Notes: generated by a model from the sequence alone, not told the origin. Positions 1 through 11,780 are shown, counted from the stretch's first letter. The stretch is DNA of 64,000 nt from Mangifera indica (GCF_011075055.1 NC_058137.1:21375463-21439462); one strand, 5' to 3'. Numbers and translations: made by a program.

Positions 1-327
1 GATGGTAGATGGCAAATTCTTAAGAAATTAGTGAAATGTTTAACTTTTACCCCAGTTGTTGCATCCTTGAATTTCTCTAATTTGCCATTTACTGCCTCTA
101 AACTCTTGAAATATTCGTTTGTAGGCTCGATGAACCGTGGCTTCGGCTTCAGAAGCCTGAATGTGATAGCGTCACTCACTTTTTCTACGTTAAAAATTTC
201 CTCAAGAATGAAAAATGGAATTTGATTCTCAAGCAACCACATGTCGTACCATATAACTCGAATCAAATATGGCTGTCTAAATATACGGTCTTCTCTCAAT
301 TGCAGTTCTCTGACACTATATCTCAAC
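1..327 (-). pseudogene. DUF247 (UPF0481) gene fragment, copy 0
   Basis: The minus strand reads an open DUF247 segment whose middle contains WYDMWLLENQIPFFILEEIF, the family's most recognisable stretch, followed by the EAVNGKL and RICHLP blocks. It matches DUF247 copy 2 around 25,912-26,235 and copies 1 and 4. The left edge of the window cuts the gene, so the C-terminal half lies outside. Homology stops near 327, where the decayed copia element begins, so the N-terminal third is missing. No stop was seen within the fragment. DUF247 proteins are plant proteins of uncertain biochemistry, with one membrane anchor at the C-terminus; in grasses, members are linked to self-incompatibility loci. This copy is most likely a truncated pseudogene; family assignment is sure. 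Confidence 0.85.
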
Positions 328-329
328 AA

Positions 330-3300
330 TGTTGAAGAGTGATCCAAAATTACATGTTAATGTTGTTTGAACTGGTCTTTAAGATTTTATTTATCATGTG
401 CTAGTATTTCTTTAGTTTGTTATGTAACTGAATGTGGTCGACATTATGTGAGATTTCTGTTATTTACGTGCCTAGTAATTCTCCATGTAGTTGAGTCCCC
501 ATTTTTACAGCCTATCATCCCCATTTTTAGAGGAGAGAGTTATGAGTTATGGATCATCAAAATGAAGACTCTATTTAAGTCTCAAGACCTGAGGGACTTA
601 GTAAAGAATGGGTTTGCTGATCTAGATGAAGAGAATCAATTGAAGGAGGGACTCAAAGGCATTGTTCTTCATCCAACAAGCAGTTCATGAGACTGTTTTC
701 TCAAGAATTGCAGCAACTACCACTTCAAAGCAAGCATGGACAATTTTGCAAACTGAGTTTCAAGGCTCATCGAAGGTAGTACTCGTGAAACTCCAAACTC
801 TTAGGCATGAGTTTGAAACTTTAATCATGAAAGGCAATGAATCAGTCCAGGATTTTTTGTCTAGAGTTACAGCAACTATTAGTCAAATGAGGTCATATGG
901 AGACCAAATAACTAATCAAACTATCGTTGCGAAGTTTTTGAGGAGTTCAACTCCTAAGTTTGATCATGTTGTAGCTGCAATTAAGGAATCTAAGGATCTG
1001 TCCATTTTTTCCTTTGATGAACTAATGGGTTCTTTGCAAACTCATGAGGCAAGGCTAAATAGATCATTAGAGAAGAGTGAAGAAAAGGCATTTTTGGTGA
1101 AGGGGGAGGAAAACAAAAAAGATGTGCCCGCTGGCAGAGGATCTGGAAGAGGCGACTTTCGCGGTAAAGGACAAGGTAGAGGTCGTTTCCAAGGGCAAGA
1201 AAGGTAACCCATGGGAGAGTAAAAATGGAACAAGAATATTGTCCAATGCTTTAATTGCAAAAAGTTTGGGCATGTGAAGACAGACTGTTGGAATCAAGCA
1301 AGCTATGTGGAGGAAGAAAATCAAGAAAGTAAGTTATTTATGGCTCATTTTCATACTAACAAAGTTCCAAGTGATGTTTGGTTTGTTGATAGTGGGTGCT
1401 CGAATCATATGACTGGCAATAGATCATTGTTTAAAGATCCTGATGAGTCATAGAAGTTGCAAGTTAGACTTGGAGATAATAAGCCCATGCAAGTTGAAAG
1501 GAAAGACACAGTTGCAATGGAGACAAGCTATGATAAAGTAAAATTATTTGTTGATGTTTTCTTTGTTCGTAACTTGACACATAGGTTGTTGAGTGTAGGA
1601 CAATTAATGGTTGATGGATATGCAATTTTGTTTAACAATTGAGAGTGTATTATTAAAGATAAATATGGGTAGCCTATGGTGAATTTACCTATGACTAATA
1701 ACAAGATGTTTCCACTCAAAATTTCTAATATGGAAAATCAAGCTCTTGTTGTTAGCAAAAAGATCGAGTTGAAATTATAGTATTTACGATATGGGCATCT
1801 CAATATAAAAGGCTTGAAGCCATTAAGTCAAAAAGGTATGGTTCATGACTTGCCTCAAATTGGTTCACTTGATTTATGTGAAGGATGTATTTATGGAAAA
1901 TAAGCAAGACAATCCTTTCCTAGTGGGCAATCATGGAGAGCCTTTAAATGCCTTGAGTTGATGCACACTAATTTATGTGGGCCTATGAAAACTACATCAC
2001 TTGGTAGGAGTAAGTACTTTTTGCTCTTTAGTGATGATTGTAGTCGAATGAGTTAGGTGTATTTTCTAACCAAGTTAGAGACTTTTGGGAATTTCAAAAA
2101 ATTCAAGGCTCTTATGGAAAAGCAAAGTGGTGCTAGTATAAAGACACTATGCACAAACCATGGTAGAGAATTTTTATCTAACGAATTCAATCTTTTTTGT
2201 AAAGAAAATGGCATTCATAAGGAGCTGACTGCATCTTACACCTTGGAGCAAAACGGTGTAGCAAAACAAAATAATCGCACGGTTGTGGAAACGGCTAGAA
2301 GTTAGCTACAAGCTAGAGGACTACCAAATCTTTTTTGGGCTAAAGCAATAGCAACATTAGTTTACTTGTTGAATCTTTCTCCAACAAAGGCCTTCTTGAA
2401 TCAAACATCACATGAAGCTTGGAGAGGTACAAAGCCATTGGTAAGCCACTTAAGAGTTTTTGGTTGTATTTCCTATGCTTTGGTAAACTTTCAAGTGCGT
2501 CATAAACTTGAAGAGAAATCTAAAAAATGTATTTTTGTTGGGTATTGTACTTAATCCAAAGCATATAAATTATATGACCCTCTTAGTGGAAAAATAATTA
2601 TAAGTAGAAATGTAATTTTCAATGAAAATGCAAGTTAGGATTGGAATAGCAACAATGAAGCTATTCAAGGGTAGAGTCCATTTAAAAGTGATATGTCACC
2701 AATTAAAGAAGTTGATCTAATTCCTATGAATTCTCTAGCTTCAAACTTTTCTCCTGCAACTTTAAGAGGTAATAACTCATCTTCCTTAGAAGAATCCTCT
2801 GATGAAACTCCTCTGAGAAAGGTTAGATCCTTGTAAGAGATTTATGAGTCTTGTCAATTTACTCTTTCTGTTTTAGATCCTACAACATTTGAAGAAACAA
2901 CAACAAAAAAAGAATGGCAAAATGCAATGAAAGAAAAGTTAATGGCAATTCAAAAGAATGAAACGTGGGAGATGGTAGATCTACCTAAAGGCAAGAATGC
3001 AATTGGCCTCAGATAGGTGTTCAAAACCAAATACCATGCCAATGGAACCATACAAAAACACAAAGCTCGGCTCGTTGCTAAAGGTTACTCGCAGCAACAA
3101 GGTATTGATTATGAAGAAACATTCTCTCCGATTACTAGATTTGAAATGATGAAAATTGTTTTAACTTTGGCTATACAATTACATTAGCTTGTTTATCAAT
3201 TCAATGTCAAGTCTGCATTTTTAAATGGAGACTTGGAAGAAGATGTTTATGTCAATCAATCTACAGGGTTTGTGGTAGAAGGCAAGTAGATGAAGGTGTA

Positions 3301-4283
3301 CAAGCTGAGGAAGGCACTTTACGGGCTAAAACAAGCTACGCATGCAGGTTACAACAAGATTGATGGTTACTTTTGTCAAAATGGTTTCACAAGAAGTAAA
3401 AATGAGTCTACCCTTTATGTGAAGACACAAGGTAGAGATGATTTTATTATAGTCAGCCTTTATATTAATGATATTATATATATGGGCTCTTTCGATTTTC
3501 TCATATCTGAATTCAAGTCTAATATGATGAAGAAATTTGAGATGTCAGACATGGGATTGTTGCATCATTTTCTTGGTCTTAAGGTGAAGTAAGGAGTTAA
3601 TGGGATTTTTATCTCATAAAGGAAATATGCAATTGATCTTCTCAAGCAATAAATTTGCTCAATTGCAAACCAATTGCTACACCAATGAATATGAACGAGA
3701 AGCTACAACTTGAAGATGGTATAGAGGAGGCCAATGCAAAAAGTTTTAGAAGCTTAGTAGAAGGTTTAATTTATTTAACTGAAATTAGGCCAGATATTGC
3801 ATTTTCTGTTGGCATAATTTCCAGGTTTATGCAAAGTCCCACAAAACATCATTTGGGAGCAACAAAAAGGATCCTACGATATATTGTTGGAACTACAAAT
3901 TATGGAATTTGGTATACACAGGTTTCCAACTTCAGCTTGTGTGGTTTCACAGATAGTTATTGGGCAAGTTTGTTGGATGATAGAAAAAGTACTTCATCAA
4001 GTGTCTTCAATCTTGGGTTGGGAGCAATCACATGGAGTTCACGGAAGCAAGATACAATAACGTTGTCTTCTTCAGAAGTGGAGTATGTTACAACATCTTC
4101 AGCAGCCTGTCAAGCAGTCTGGCTTAAAGAATTCTTGTAGATCTTCATCAAAAGGAAGGAACTGCAACTGGCATTTTTTATGACAACAAGGGAACAATTG
4201 CGATAACCAGAAATCCAACTTTCCATAAGAGAACAAAGCATATTGATATTCACCTCCATTTCATCAAAGATTTGGTTGCAACA
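330..4283 (+). mobile_element. Decayed Ty1/copia retrotransposon (copia-1), ends lost
   Basis: Copia domains occur in order on the plus strand: Gag from about 500, a CCHC knuckle (CFNCKKFGHVKTDC, 1,247-1,288), an intact protease DSG (1,388-1,396), integrase (about 1,780-2,560), reverse transcriptase (about 2,870-3,590) and RNase H to about 4,275. The frame is broken by one shift near 655-665 and more than ten stops, mostly TAG or TAA where family members have Trp or Gln. Catalytic residues are replaced: Asn in place of integrase Asp at 2,156-2,158, Lys in place of Glu at 2,274-2,276, and YIND for YVDD at 3,461-3,472. No pair of LTRs, primer site or polypurine tract was found. The left end starts TGTTGAAGAG inside DUF247 copy 0, and the right end stops within the RNase H tail. 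It is a dead, truncated element. Confidence 0.88.
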
Positions 4284-4601
4284 TCTAAATGTATTGCATC
4301 AAATTCACTCAAATAAACACGATACAACACAAAACACAACTCAAATTACAAAACACTCTAAATATTCTTATACAACTTTGACATTATAAGACTTGATAAG
4401 TATCTTTCAAAAATTATACCCATCGAGAAGAGGTGCTTAGAGTTTTTGGGTTGTATCTTGGGGCCACTATTGTAATATTTATAATTACACAAAGGAAAAT
4501 TTTGTTTGGCATTAGGACAATATGTACCTGCATTTCTCTTTAATTTTAAGCCCAGGCTTACTTTCTTATTCATACTAATTTTTTATTTAATTAAAATAAA
4601 T
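4284..4601. repeat. Block X, left part (paralogous to 36.2-37.1 kb)
   Basis: No gene is seen. The sequence from 4,284 on matches 36,238-36,370 and then 37,026-37,130 at good identity. It resumes after the inserted element at 6,099-6,560, which matches 37,130-38,120. X is therefore a direct duplication inside the DUF247 array. The copia-1 remnant ends exactly where X starts. Confidence 0.7.
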
Positions 4602-6098
4602 GGGAAATTATATTAAATACCCATTTTACCCTTTTATTAATCAAAAATGCCCATTTCTCCTATTTTTAAGCAAAAATGCCCATTTCTCCTATTCCTAAGC
4701 AAAAATGTCCTAATTTTTTTTTTAAATATCAAAATTATCCTTCATCACATTTATATAAACCCTCTCACTCTCACTCTCATTACATACACTTCTTATATCA
4801 TTTAAACACTCATTCTCACTCTTATTTTTACTTAATATCAATTACTATGGGTTAATTCAGAAGGAAGAAATTCGAATTGAAAAAAATTAATTCGTGAAAA
4901 CTACATTAAAAATAACATGTTAAGAATAAATAAATATATTGAAATATCCTATAATGTCAATAATTAAAAAATCACTCGAAAATGTGAAAAACATATCTGA
5001 ATTTTAAAAACTACACGTTCAAATAGCTTATGAACGAAAAAATCGAAAAATTGATATGAAATTTCGTAATTACATCGTAAAACGTGTTTAGAAAAGCACA
5101 TCATAATTAAAAATGTCAAATTTGAAAACTATATATCCAAAAAGTCTAGCCCGGTTACAAACAAGCTCAAAATTATAAAAACTGAAAATCCTAAATTTGA
5201 TAAAACAAAAAAACTGCATAATACACACTGAAACAGTTTTTTTTTGGCCTCCAAATTTGGCACAACCAACACAGCTGGTTGTTTTATAGAGCTCAAAATG
5301 AGCTTCGCGATGATATATTACAGGCCTTATAACTCCTCTCGGATCAAAAGTTATGATCGTTTAAAGTCTGTCTCATATGAGCCCTATAGTTTTAAAAAAG
5401 TTAATTTTCACCCAACCCACGGTTTTCATGGACTGCCCCATGGTTCAATGTAAAATTTCCCACGGACCCCCATGGATCTTCCCCTCTTCCCCCTCCCCCT
5501 CCCCCTCCCCCTCCCCCTCCCCCTCCCCCTAAAATTTTGAAAACGTTAAATTTCCCTCCCCCCCACCCCACGGGTGCCCATGAGAGATTATCGCAGCACT
5601 GGCAGATCTAACCTATTTTCCAATCAAAAATCATCATTTCAACCTCTAATTTCAACATAAATCAAATCTACACACCAATAACACAAAACTCTTCAAGAAA
5701 TTCAAGCAAAACAACCAAGAATCAAAATATTTTATATATTGTTCAAAATCGAAACCCTAAACATTCAAACCTCAAAATCTCCCTCAAATCTCAATAATTC
5801 TAACAATAAATTGATTCAAACAAGAAGTGGGATGATGTACTATCTTTATTTGTCATTTTTAGTTGTCAAAAAATACGAAAAGTTGACAGAAAAGATGAAA
5901 ACCCGTTGCGTCCGTGGGAGACCCGTGGAAGATTTGAATTTTCTCTGATTTTGAACAATAAATCCGTGGGAAATGTGGGGTTTATATATTAAGACAGTTT
6001 GGTCATTTCCCAAATTAAGGGCATTTTTGCTTAAACCTTAGAGTTTTGGATAATTTCGCTTAACACCCTCTAGTTTTGGACATTTATTATAATTTCCC
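4602..6098. mobile_element. 1.5 kb inverted-repeat DNA transposon, non-autonomous
   Basis: The left end reads GGGAAATTATATTAAATACC. The reverse complement of the right end reads GGGAAATTATAATAAATGTC, a near-perfect terminal inverted repeat. Further in, AAGCAAAAATG(C/T)CC motifs near 4,670-4,710 are mirrored by GGGCATTTTTGCTTAA near 6,020. The element is flanked by ATAAAT on both sides (4,596-4,601 and 6,099-6,104). The paralogous block at about 37,130 reads straight through without it, giving an empty site. No transposase is encoded. The interior has a TATATAAA box near 4,752, a (CCCCCT)7 run at 5,489-5,530 and only short, unsupported frames. The superfamily is uncertain: long inverted repeats suggest Mutator-like, but the clear duplication is only six bases. 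Confidence 0.75.
5489..5530. repeat. (CCCCCT)7 tandem repeat, G-quadruplex/i-motif candidate
   Basis: Seven perfect CCCCCT units run without interruption. The minus strand is therefore AGGGGG repeated seven times, which fits the standard four-tract G-quadruplex pattern. The plus strand fits an i-motif. More C-runs follow at 5,552-5,575. Confidence 0.9.
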
Positions 6099-7860
6099 AT
6101 AAATATATATTATTATTTATAAGTATTTATTAAATAAAAATTTGGCCAATTGATATTATTTTCTGCCATTTCCAACACCAATGGCTAAATCAATACACAT
6201 TCGGTAACATCCGTAGCATTGATATCATTACTGGTATACTCCATGGTGTGGTAGGCTAAATTTAAATTAAATAAAATGTAATTTATAATTATTTTTTATG
6301 TTTTATTCTAATATTGACATATAATTGTCTCAAATTTTAGCTGTTAACAATTAATCCATCAAAACAAAAATGTCCGTCTAGGAAATGATTGCTAATTTTT
6401 TTTTAATTAATCTTAAAGATTTAAACAATATTCTCGAAATAAAAATAGTTATATATGTATATATAATTATTTTGGTATTAAATGAATAATTCAAGTATTT
6501 TGTGGTTTCACAAAAAAAAAATCTAAAAAATAAAGAAAATAATTAAAAATTATATCTACTATTTTGTTAGTTCATAATGTATAAGATCATCAATTTTCTG
6601 GTAGTTCGATTTAGTAATATATAAGATCATCAAGACAACCAAAATATACAATGTAGAATTTCTGATATATATATATATAAAATAAAGCACCAAAAAATGC
6701 TTCAACATTATTGTCGAAGCATGAAAAAAGAAAAAGAAAAGATGCACTATGATATATGTTTCTAAGCTTTGTTTTCATCTCACAAAGCACAAAGTAGCCC
6801 TTTGTTTATGCCCAACCGAAAAAAATATTATAGTATATGTAACGTTACACATGGTGGTCACAGAAAAGCCTATAAATTCTTAACCTTTGTCTAAATCAAG
6901 CTATTGACAAAGCATGAATGGGACCATAGCTTTTATTTCCCCGGATATCTAAATATTCAACCATTTCTCTAGCAACGAAATAAGCAATTATGATTGAATG
7001 GGTTTATGGGACAGTAGCCAAGATCTTGAAGTGCTAATTAGCTTTTAAATTTGTAATAAAACAAACAAAAATACCTATTTTAAGAAAAATTATAAATTAC
7101 TTACACAACACAATAAATTCTTACTAATTTATTTATTTAGATTTCCAAATGTGTAATGTGCCTATTAACTTCTATTTATAATGTATAATGTGATTATTTT
7201 AATTTTTAATTTGAATTTATAATCTGAAATTTGTAATTTTTGTTATTAATATACGTAAAATTTTATGAATACAATTATATGTATATATTTTTTATACACA
7301 AATATGTACACATAAATATATCATGACGTGATTAAATGATTTTGAATTAATAATAAAATAACATTCAATCATATGATAATATAATTATGTATCAAAAATG
7401 TATATACATAGCATTTCTCTAATTTTATGGACCTAATATGCATTTCAAAATCACAGAGGGTGTTTATTTGTATATTAATAACAAAAATTACATAATTCAA
7501 ATTTATTAATTTGATAGAATGGTCATTCGTTCAAATGAATGTTTATTCTAAGTTTGGATGCTTTTGAAATGACTAAAGATGTCTTTGAACAATCTATAGA
7601 ACAATCCATTTTGGTTTCCCCTCACAACTAGGACACTCGTTCCAAATTTGTTGCATCATTCTCTCTTGTTAGAAAAAAAAATTGTCCATGTCTTTGAAAT
7701 GACTAAAGATGTCTTTGAACAATCTAAACAATCAATGAAATAACTAAAACAAAGAGATAAGTAGGAATTTTGTTTAGGATTTTTGGTAAGTTGTTAAGAG
7801 TGTGTGTGTGTGTAAGTACTATGATGGTGATGATAATTGTCTCCTTATTTAAATTATATC
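6099..7860. repeat. Block X right part and block Y: duplicated upstream DNA
   Basis: No gene is supported. 6,099-6,560 matches 37,130-38,120. About 6,560-7,560 is block Y, also present at 16,480-17,990, 33,900-34,690 and, more diverged, 58,180-58,480. In the other units Y sits upstream of a minus-strand DUF247 gene, so it is probably the ancestral distal upstream region. A 33-base segment containing TGAAATGACTAAAGATGTC is repeated directly at about 7,563 and 7,692, and a short (GT)n run lies near 7,800. Confidence 0.65.
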
Positions 7861-8907
7861 AAACTTAATACTATTAAATCTTAATTTTATAAGTATCATC
7901 TAATAGTCTTTAAATCTTACAAATCATAATCTTAGTGTTAAATCATAATACATTCCATCAAAACCTATTGTGCATATATGAACTCTTCCTTAGACATTTG
8001 TAATTACATTATTTTTAATAAATTAGTCACTCATCATAAATTCACAAAATTTGGAAAAATTAAAACCGACATATAAGAAAATTTTTATAAAATTCTTTTT
8101 GGTGAATGTCCGTAGAAAGATGAGAAATTGACGGATTTATAAATCAATATATATGACAGGATCATAAAACATCCAAGAACATATATTGAATGATAAAAGG
8201 TCCACAAACCAATTATGAATATAAATAATGAAAGGTCTGCGGATCTATATAAATATGAATACGATAAAGGGTCTACGAACTTGTTATGAATATGAATACA
8301 AATATGAATATGATGAATGGTTTGTGAACTTATAAGAGTATGAATATGAATGATGAAAAATCAACAGACTTAAGATAAATACGATTAGGTTAATAGGGAT
8401 ACATATGATACTACATGACAAAGATTAAATACAAATTTTATGTTTTCTATTTGTGAGCTTATAAATTTTATATTTTACAAATAATAGATATGGATTCTTT
8501 TAAGATTATTTTTACGAAAAATGAAGAATTTTGTTTTGTCATTATGATTGATAAATATGAAATGTTTATGATTGCTTTTCCTCGTGATAATAAATATGAA
8601 GTTATTTACACTATTTTTCTTATAATCTATAAATATAAAAATGTTTTATTTGCATTATGATTGGGGAATATAAAAAGTTTTATTATTGCCTTTCTTGATG
8701 ACTAAATTTTTGAAAGTAAAAAGTTCTTTTGATAGGACGTTTATAAAAAAAGTTATATATTATGTTTATTTTTATTTATTGAGCTGACAACCCATTTTTT
8801 GTTTCCATCATTTTGCAAAATAGATTTTTTAGATTGGTTAAGAGAAGTCAAATAAAACTCAAATAAGTAGTACTCTAGTTAAATAGGTTTAAAATTTGGG
8901 GTGTTAC
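7861..8907 (-). mobile_element. Possible LTR remnant ending TGTAACACCCC
   Basis: On the minus strand, sequence at 8,907 begins TGTAACACCCCAAATTT, a common start of plant Ty3/gypsy LTRs. The stretch to its left is AT-rich and holds imperfect tandem units at about 8,100-8,385, variants of a (GG)TCTACGAACTTATTATGAATATGAAT motif. It has no counterpart in the paralogous unit at 22.8-24.3 kb, consistent with an insertion. The far end and a target duplication were not found and no coding region is present, so this is only a suggestion. Confidence 0.3.
8100..8385. repeat. Imperfect tandem repeat, about 50-60 base units
   Basis: About four diverged units share the phrases GAATATGAAT and ATGAAAGGTC followed by a (CTA)CGAACTT-like segment. 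It lies in the possible LTR remnant. Confidence 0.5.
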
Positions 8908-9035
8908 AGAATAATATTTATTTATATATATAATTTTATACTTCCAAAAAAATATTTACATGTAATCATAAACTAAATGAAGTCCACTTTTAATTTGCTC
9001 CAGAGATTACTAAAAAAATTACTTGCATTTATAAA

Positions 9036-10060
9036 AGGCCAAAAGACTTGTCGTACCCAAAGCTTATTCTATTGCCCAACTCTAACCCGTTAAGTTTAGA
9101 AAATTTGAATACCCACCTATCCAATTTTGTTAATTTTATTTTAAATTATTAATTTACCCTTAACAAAAATGACTTCATAAATTAATATAATTTTAATTAA
9201 AATATGTTATTTAAAAATTAGAGCTCCAGAAAGAACTAAATTAAACAACATTTAAAATTAATATAATTTTTTATAATAGGGATAAAATTTAAAAATTTTG
9301 TCATTCATATCCCTCTATACAAAAATCAACCCAATTGGAGACCGTTTGGATTTTCCACAAACACCTTGTGTGCACAGAACTCCAATTCCAACACCCAATC
9401 ACAATCACAAACAAATCCTCAAATCAACTCCAAAAATCAACTGATTAAACACAGCAAACAAGCTCCAGCAAGATTCAATGTAGTCCGAAACAAAAAGTAA
9501 ATCCTCAAACTGAATAATTCTGTAAGGATGTTGGCGAACCTCTTTTGTTTGTAGATAAATAAAGAAAAGTTTCATAGAAATTTATAGATAGATAATTCAA
9601 ATGTTTATAAATGGAGACGACCCAATTTCTTTCTTTTAGTCTGTCCTTGTGCTCATTGAATTGGCTGTGAATGGCTGCGAATGGAAGGTTCAGAATAGGA
9701 TTCGCCCAAGCACGCTAGTAATTCTACGAAGACAAGAAGAATAGAAGAGAACGAGAATATGAAGCATCCTCTTCTCCTGCCACAAAGAGAAAGCGTAGAA
9801 AGGCTTGAGTTGTCTCTTGGCTTTTCCAAAAACAACCGTCAGAGTTTGGCTGACTGAGACAAATAAATTGGAGAAAACAAAGAGCGGGATTGATGGGAAA
9901 GACGTGAATTCTGTTACTGGAAATGTTCTCTGTAGAAGTGGCAAGTGGGGAGTCGGATTGGGTTAAATCTTTGTGGGTACAGGTATACCCACGGGTGTCC
10001 GTATTAAATCTTTTTAGTTTCAATTTTTATATTTTCTAAACTTTTAGGTAATTAAGAAAT
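9036..10060. mobile_element. Insertion with a Mutator-MITE-like left end and GC-richer core
   Basis: Unit 2 reads continuously through the matching point near 24,440, while here sequence starting GGCCAAAAGACTTG intervenes, resembling the terminal repeat of the MITE family found elsewhere in the window. A matching right terminal repeat was not found. The core (about 9,300-10,020) is less AT-rich than its surroundings. On the minus strand it reads like a gene 5' end: short overlapping frames, one with a hydrophobic run FIFSFSSILLVFVELLACLG followed by a polar tail (9,653-9,835). I do not recognise this protein. A captured gene fragment is possible, but no product can be claimed. GTGGGTA and TACCCAC form a small hairpin near 9,983. 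Confidence 0.35.
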
Positions 10061-10311
10061 AAAATTTTTCATAAATGTAACTATCGATCGAGAATATATA
10101 ACTATGGAAAATCCTTTCATAAATGTAAATGAATTAGCTATAATTATTAATTACTTGAACATCAGGCAATACAAGGAAAAACCCACAAAAACACAAACTA
10201 AAACGCTTTGAAACACCTCAAGAGGTAAAATCAAAAACAAACAAAGCCTTGTTATAACAACACGAAAAAAAGTACAAAGTATGAGAAAAAAACAGAGGGG
10301 ATATAATGAAT

Positions 10312-11508
10312 CTAAGAGCAGGTATTTTGTTGATTCGTCACTTGGAGAACAGAAAACACTGCTTGAATGACTGTAAGTAGAATCACGAAAACAGCAGCAA
10401 CCACGGAAAGTGTAGTCCATGGAGTGCAAAAATAATTCTGTGTCAATATTGCCCTCCAGGTGTTGTAGCTTTTTCCCCGGTAATTTTCCATATCTTCACA
10501 AAGAATTGAAAAATAAAAACTATCGGGATTTAAAGTTGTTCCACTTGAGAGGTTATGCAAAACAGTTGATGCTTCTTCTTTATCCGGCAGCCAGTTTTCA
10601 ACAATATGCTTCTCAACAAGTAACTCAATATCTTTGGGAGTGTCGGCAAGACGATGAACGATATAAGCATAGTCGTTTATGTAAGTTTCGGAGTAATGAC
10701 GTTGCTCGAAAGCAATCAAATTTCGAAACAACGATTCAGTTTCAAGCTGTAGTTTCAATGGTGGAATTTCCAAAGTCCCCTTCTCGAAATTTATGTGGAA
10801 TGAGTCGTTGCTGTCGCTCAATTTGAACTTAGCTCCAGCATTAAGTAGTTGCGTCACACTCGGTGCAGATGCAGTCACAACTTTTCTTTTCATCGTTTTG
10901 GATTTTGTAAGCTCGATGAACCGAGGTCCGTCTGGGACAGCGGCTTGCACTTTTTCTAGGTTAAAAATTTCCTCAAGAATGAAAAATGGAATTTGATTCT
11001 CATGCAACCGCATGTCGTACCATATATCTTGAATCAAATATGGCTGTCCAAATATACGGTCTTCTCTCATTCGCAGATAACTTAAACTATATCTCAAGAA
11101 GAGTTCAACAATGAAGACGACGTCCACCAGAATAATTTCCACAAATGCATTGCTATCAAATTTGATTTTTTCAGCATAACAACTACGTAATGTGTCTTCC
11201 TTTGTCCTTATCAAATTATAAAGCTCTTCGACACTTAAACGGGTTCGCTGAAGAAACTCTTGCAGGTATCTTCGTTTTTCTTCTTCCAGGAATTCCAAGT
11301 GTGGTTCCCCATGGTGAAGAGGACTAATGGAGACTATTTGAGGTGTATAAGCTTTTTCATTTTGTTGGCGCAGACGCTTCGATGCTCTGTAGATGCAACA
11401 ATTTGAGGACGAGGTCAATTTTGGCATTTCATTTAGCTTCTCTTCCAAATGTGTCCACGGCATCCTTGAAGGTTTTGATTGTTCTTCCCAACCAATTAAT
11501 TCCAACAT
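10312..11508 (-). CDS. DUF247 (UPF0481) protein, shortened copy 1
   Basis: An open frame of 398 residues from ATG at 11,508; the upstream in-frame TTG is not a plausible start. Order of features: CCIYR near residue 37, KAYTPQIVSISPLHHGE near 52, the NQIPFFILEEIF block near 171-182, ESLFRNLIAFEQRH, and a single C-terminal membrane segment (SVVAAVFVILLTVIQAVF, about 370-390). DUF247 proteins are plant proteins with this anchor and no proven enzyme activity. Compared with copies 0, 2 and 4, this one lacks the YKFF...RICHLP segment, about 45-50 residues, between T201 and K202. The frame is kept. The conserved LLENQIP is changed to LHENQIP. A copia LTR starts 270 bases upstream of the ATG. A short upstream exon may exist beyond that element (about 16,094). 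It may be expressed or a decaying copy. Confidence 0.75.
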   Translation of the reverse strand: MLELIGWEEQSKPSRMPWTHLEEKLNEMPKLTSSSNCCIYRASKRLRQQNEKAYTPQIVSISPLHHGEPHLEFLEEEKRRYLQEFLQRTRLSVEELYNLIRTKEDTLRSCYAEKIKFDSNAFVEIILVDVVFIVELFLRYSLSYLRMREDRIFGQPYLIQDIWYDMRLHENQIPFFILEEIFNLEKVQAAVPDGPRFIELTKSKTMKRKVVTASAPSVTQLLNAGAKFKLSDSNDSFHINFEKGTLEIPPLKLQLETESLFRNLIAFEQRHYSETYINDYAYIVHRLADTPKDIELLVEKHIVENWLPDKEEASTVLHNLSSGTTLNPDSFYFSILCEDMENYRGKSYNTWRAILTQNYFCTPWTTLSVVAAVFVILLTVIQAVFSVLQVTNQQNTCS

Positions 11509-11775
11509 GGTAAACAATTAACTCGGTGAATATTATATTGAAGATAAATGAGAGAAAAAATAACTATATTAAACGCTAACTGATATCTATATCAACGATA
11601 TTTTATCGTTAATTTGGATTTGTACTAATATGAATCTTTTGTGAATACATAATTTCTCTACTATATATGATACATTATTTGAAGCATTTTTTACATTATT
11701 TTCAGCATAAGTTTACTACTGTGCATGCGTAAATCAAATAAAACATTAAAAAAATGATAACATAAATATAATCAA

Positions 11776-11780
11776 ATGGC
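11776..11780. other. Target-site duplication of copia-2, left
   Basis: ATGGC precedes the 5' LTR and is repeated at 15,957-15,961 after the 3' LTR. The joined flanks match the uninterrupted upstream region of DUF247 copy 2 near 32,310. Confidence 0.9.

Noticed and set aside
330..500. Possible 5' LTR of copia-1
   Set aside because: It starts with TG, but no matching 3' copy, primer site or target duplication was found.
10419..10996. Plus-strand frames opposite DUF247 copy 1
   Set aside because: Antisense shadows; the minus strand carries the conserved protein.
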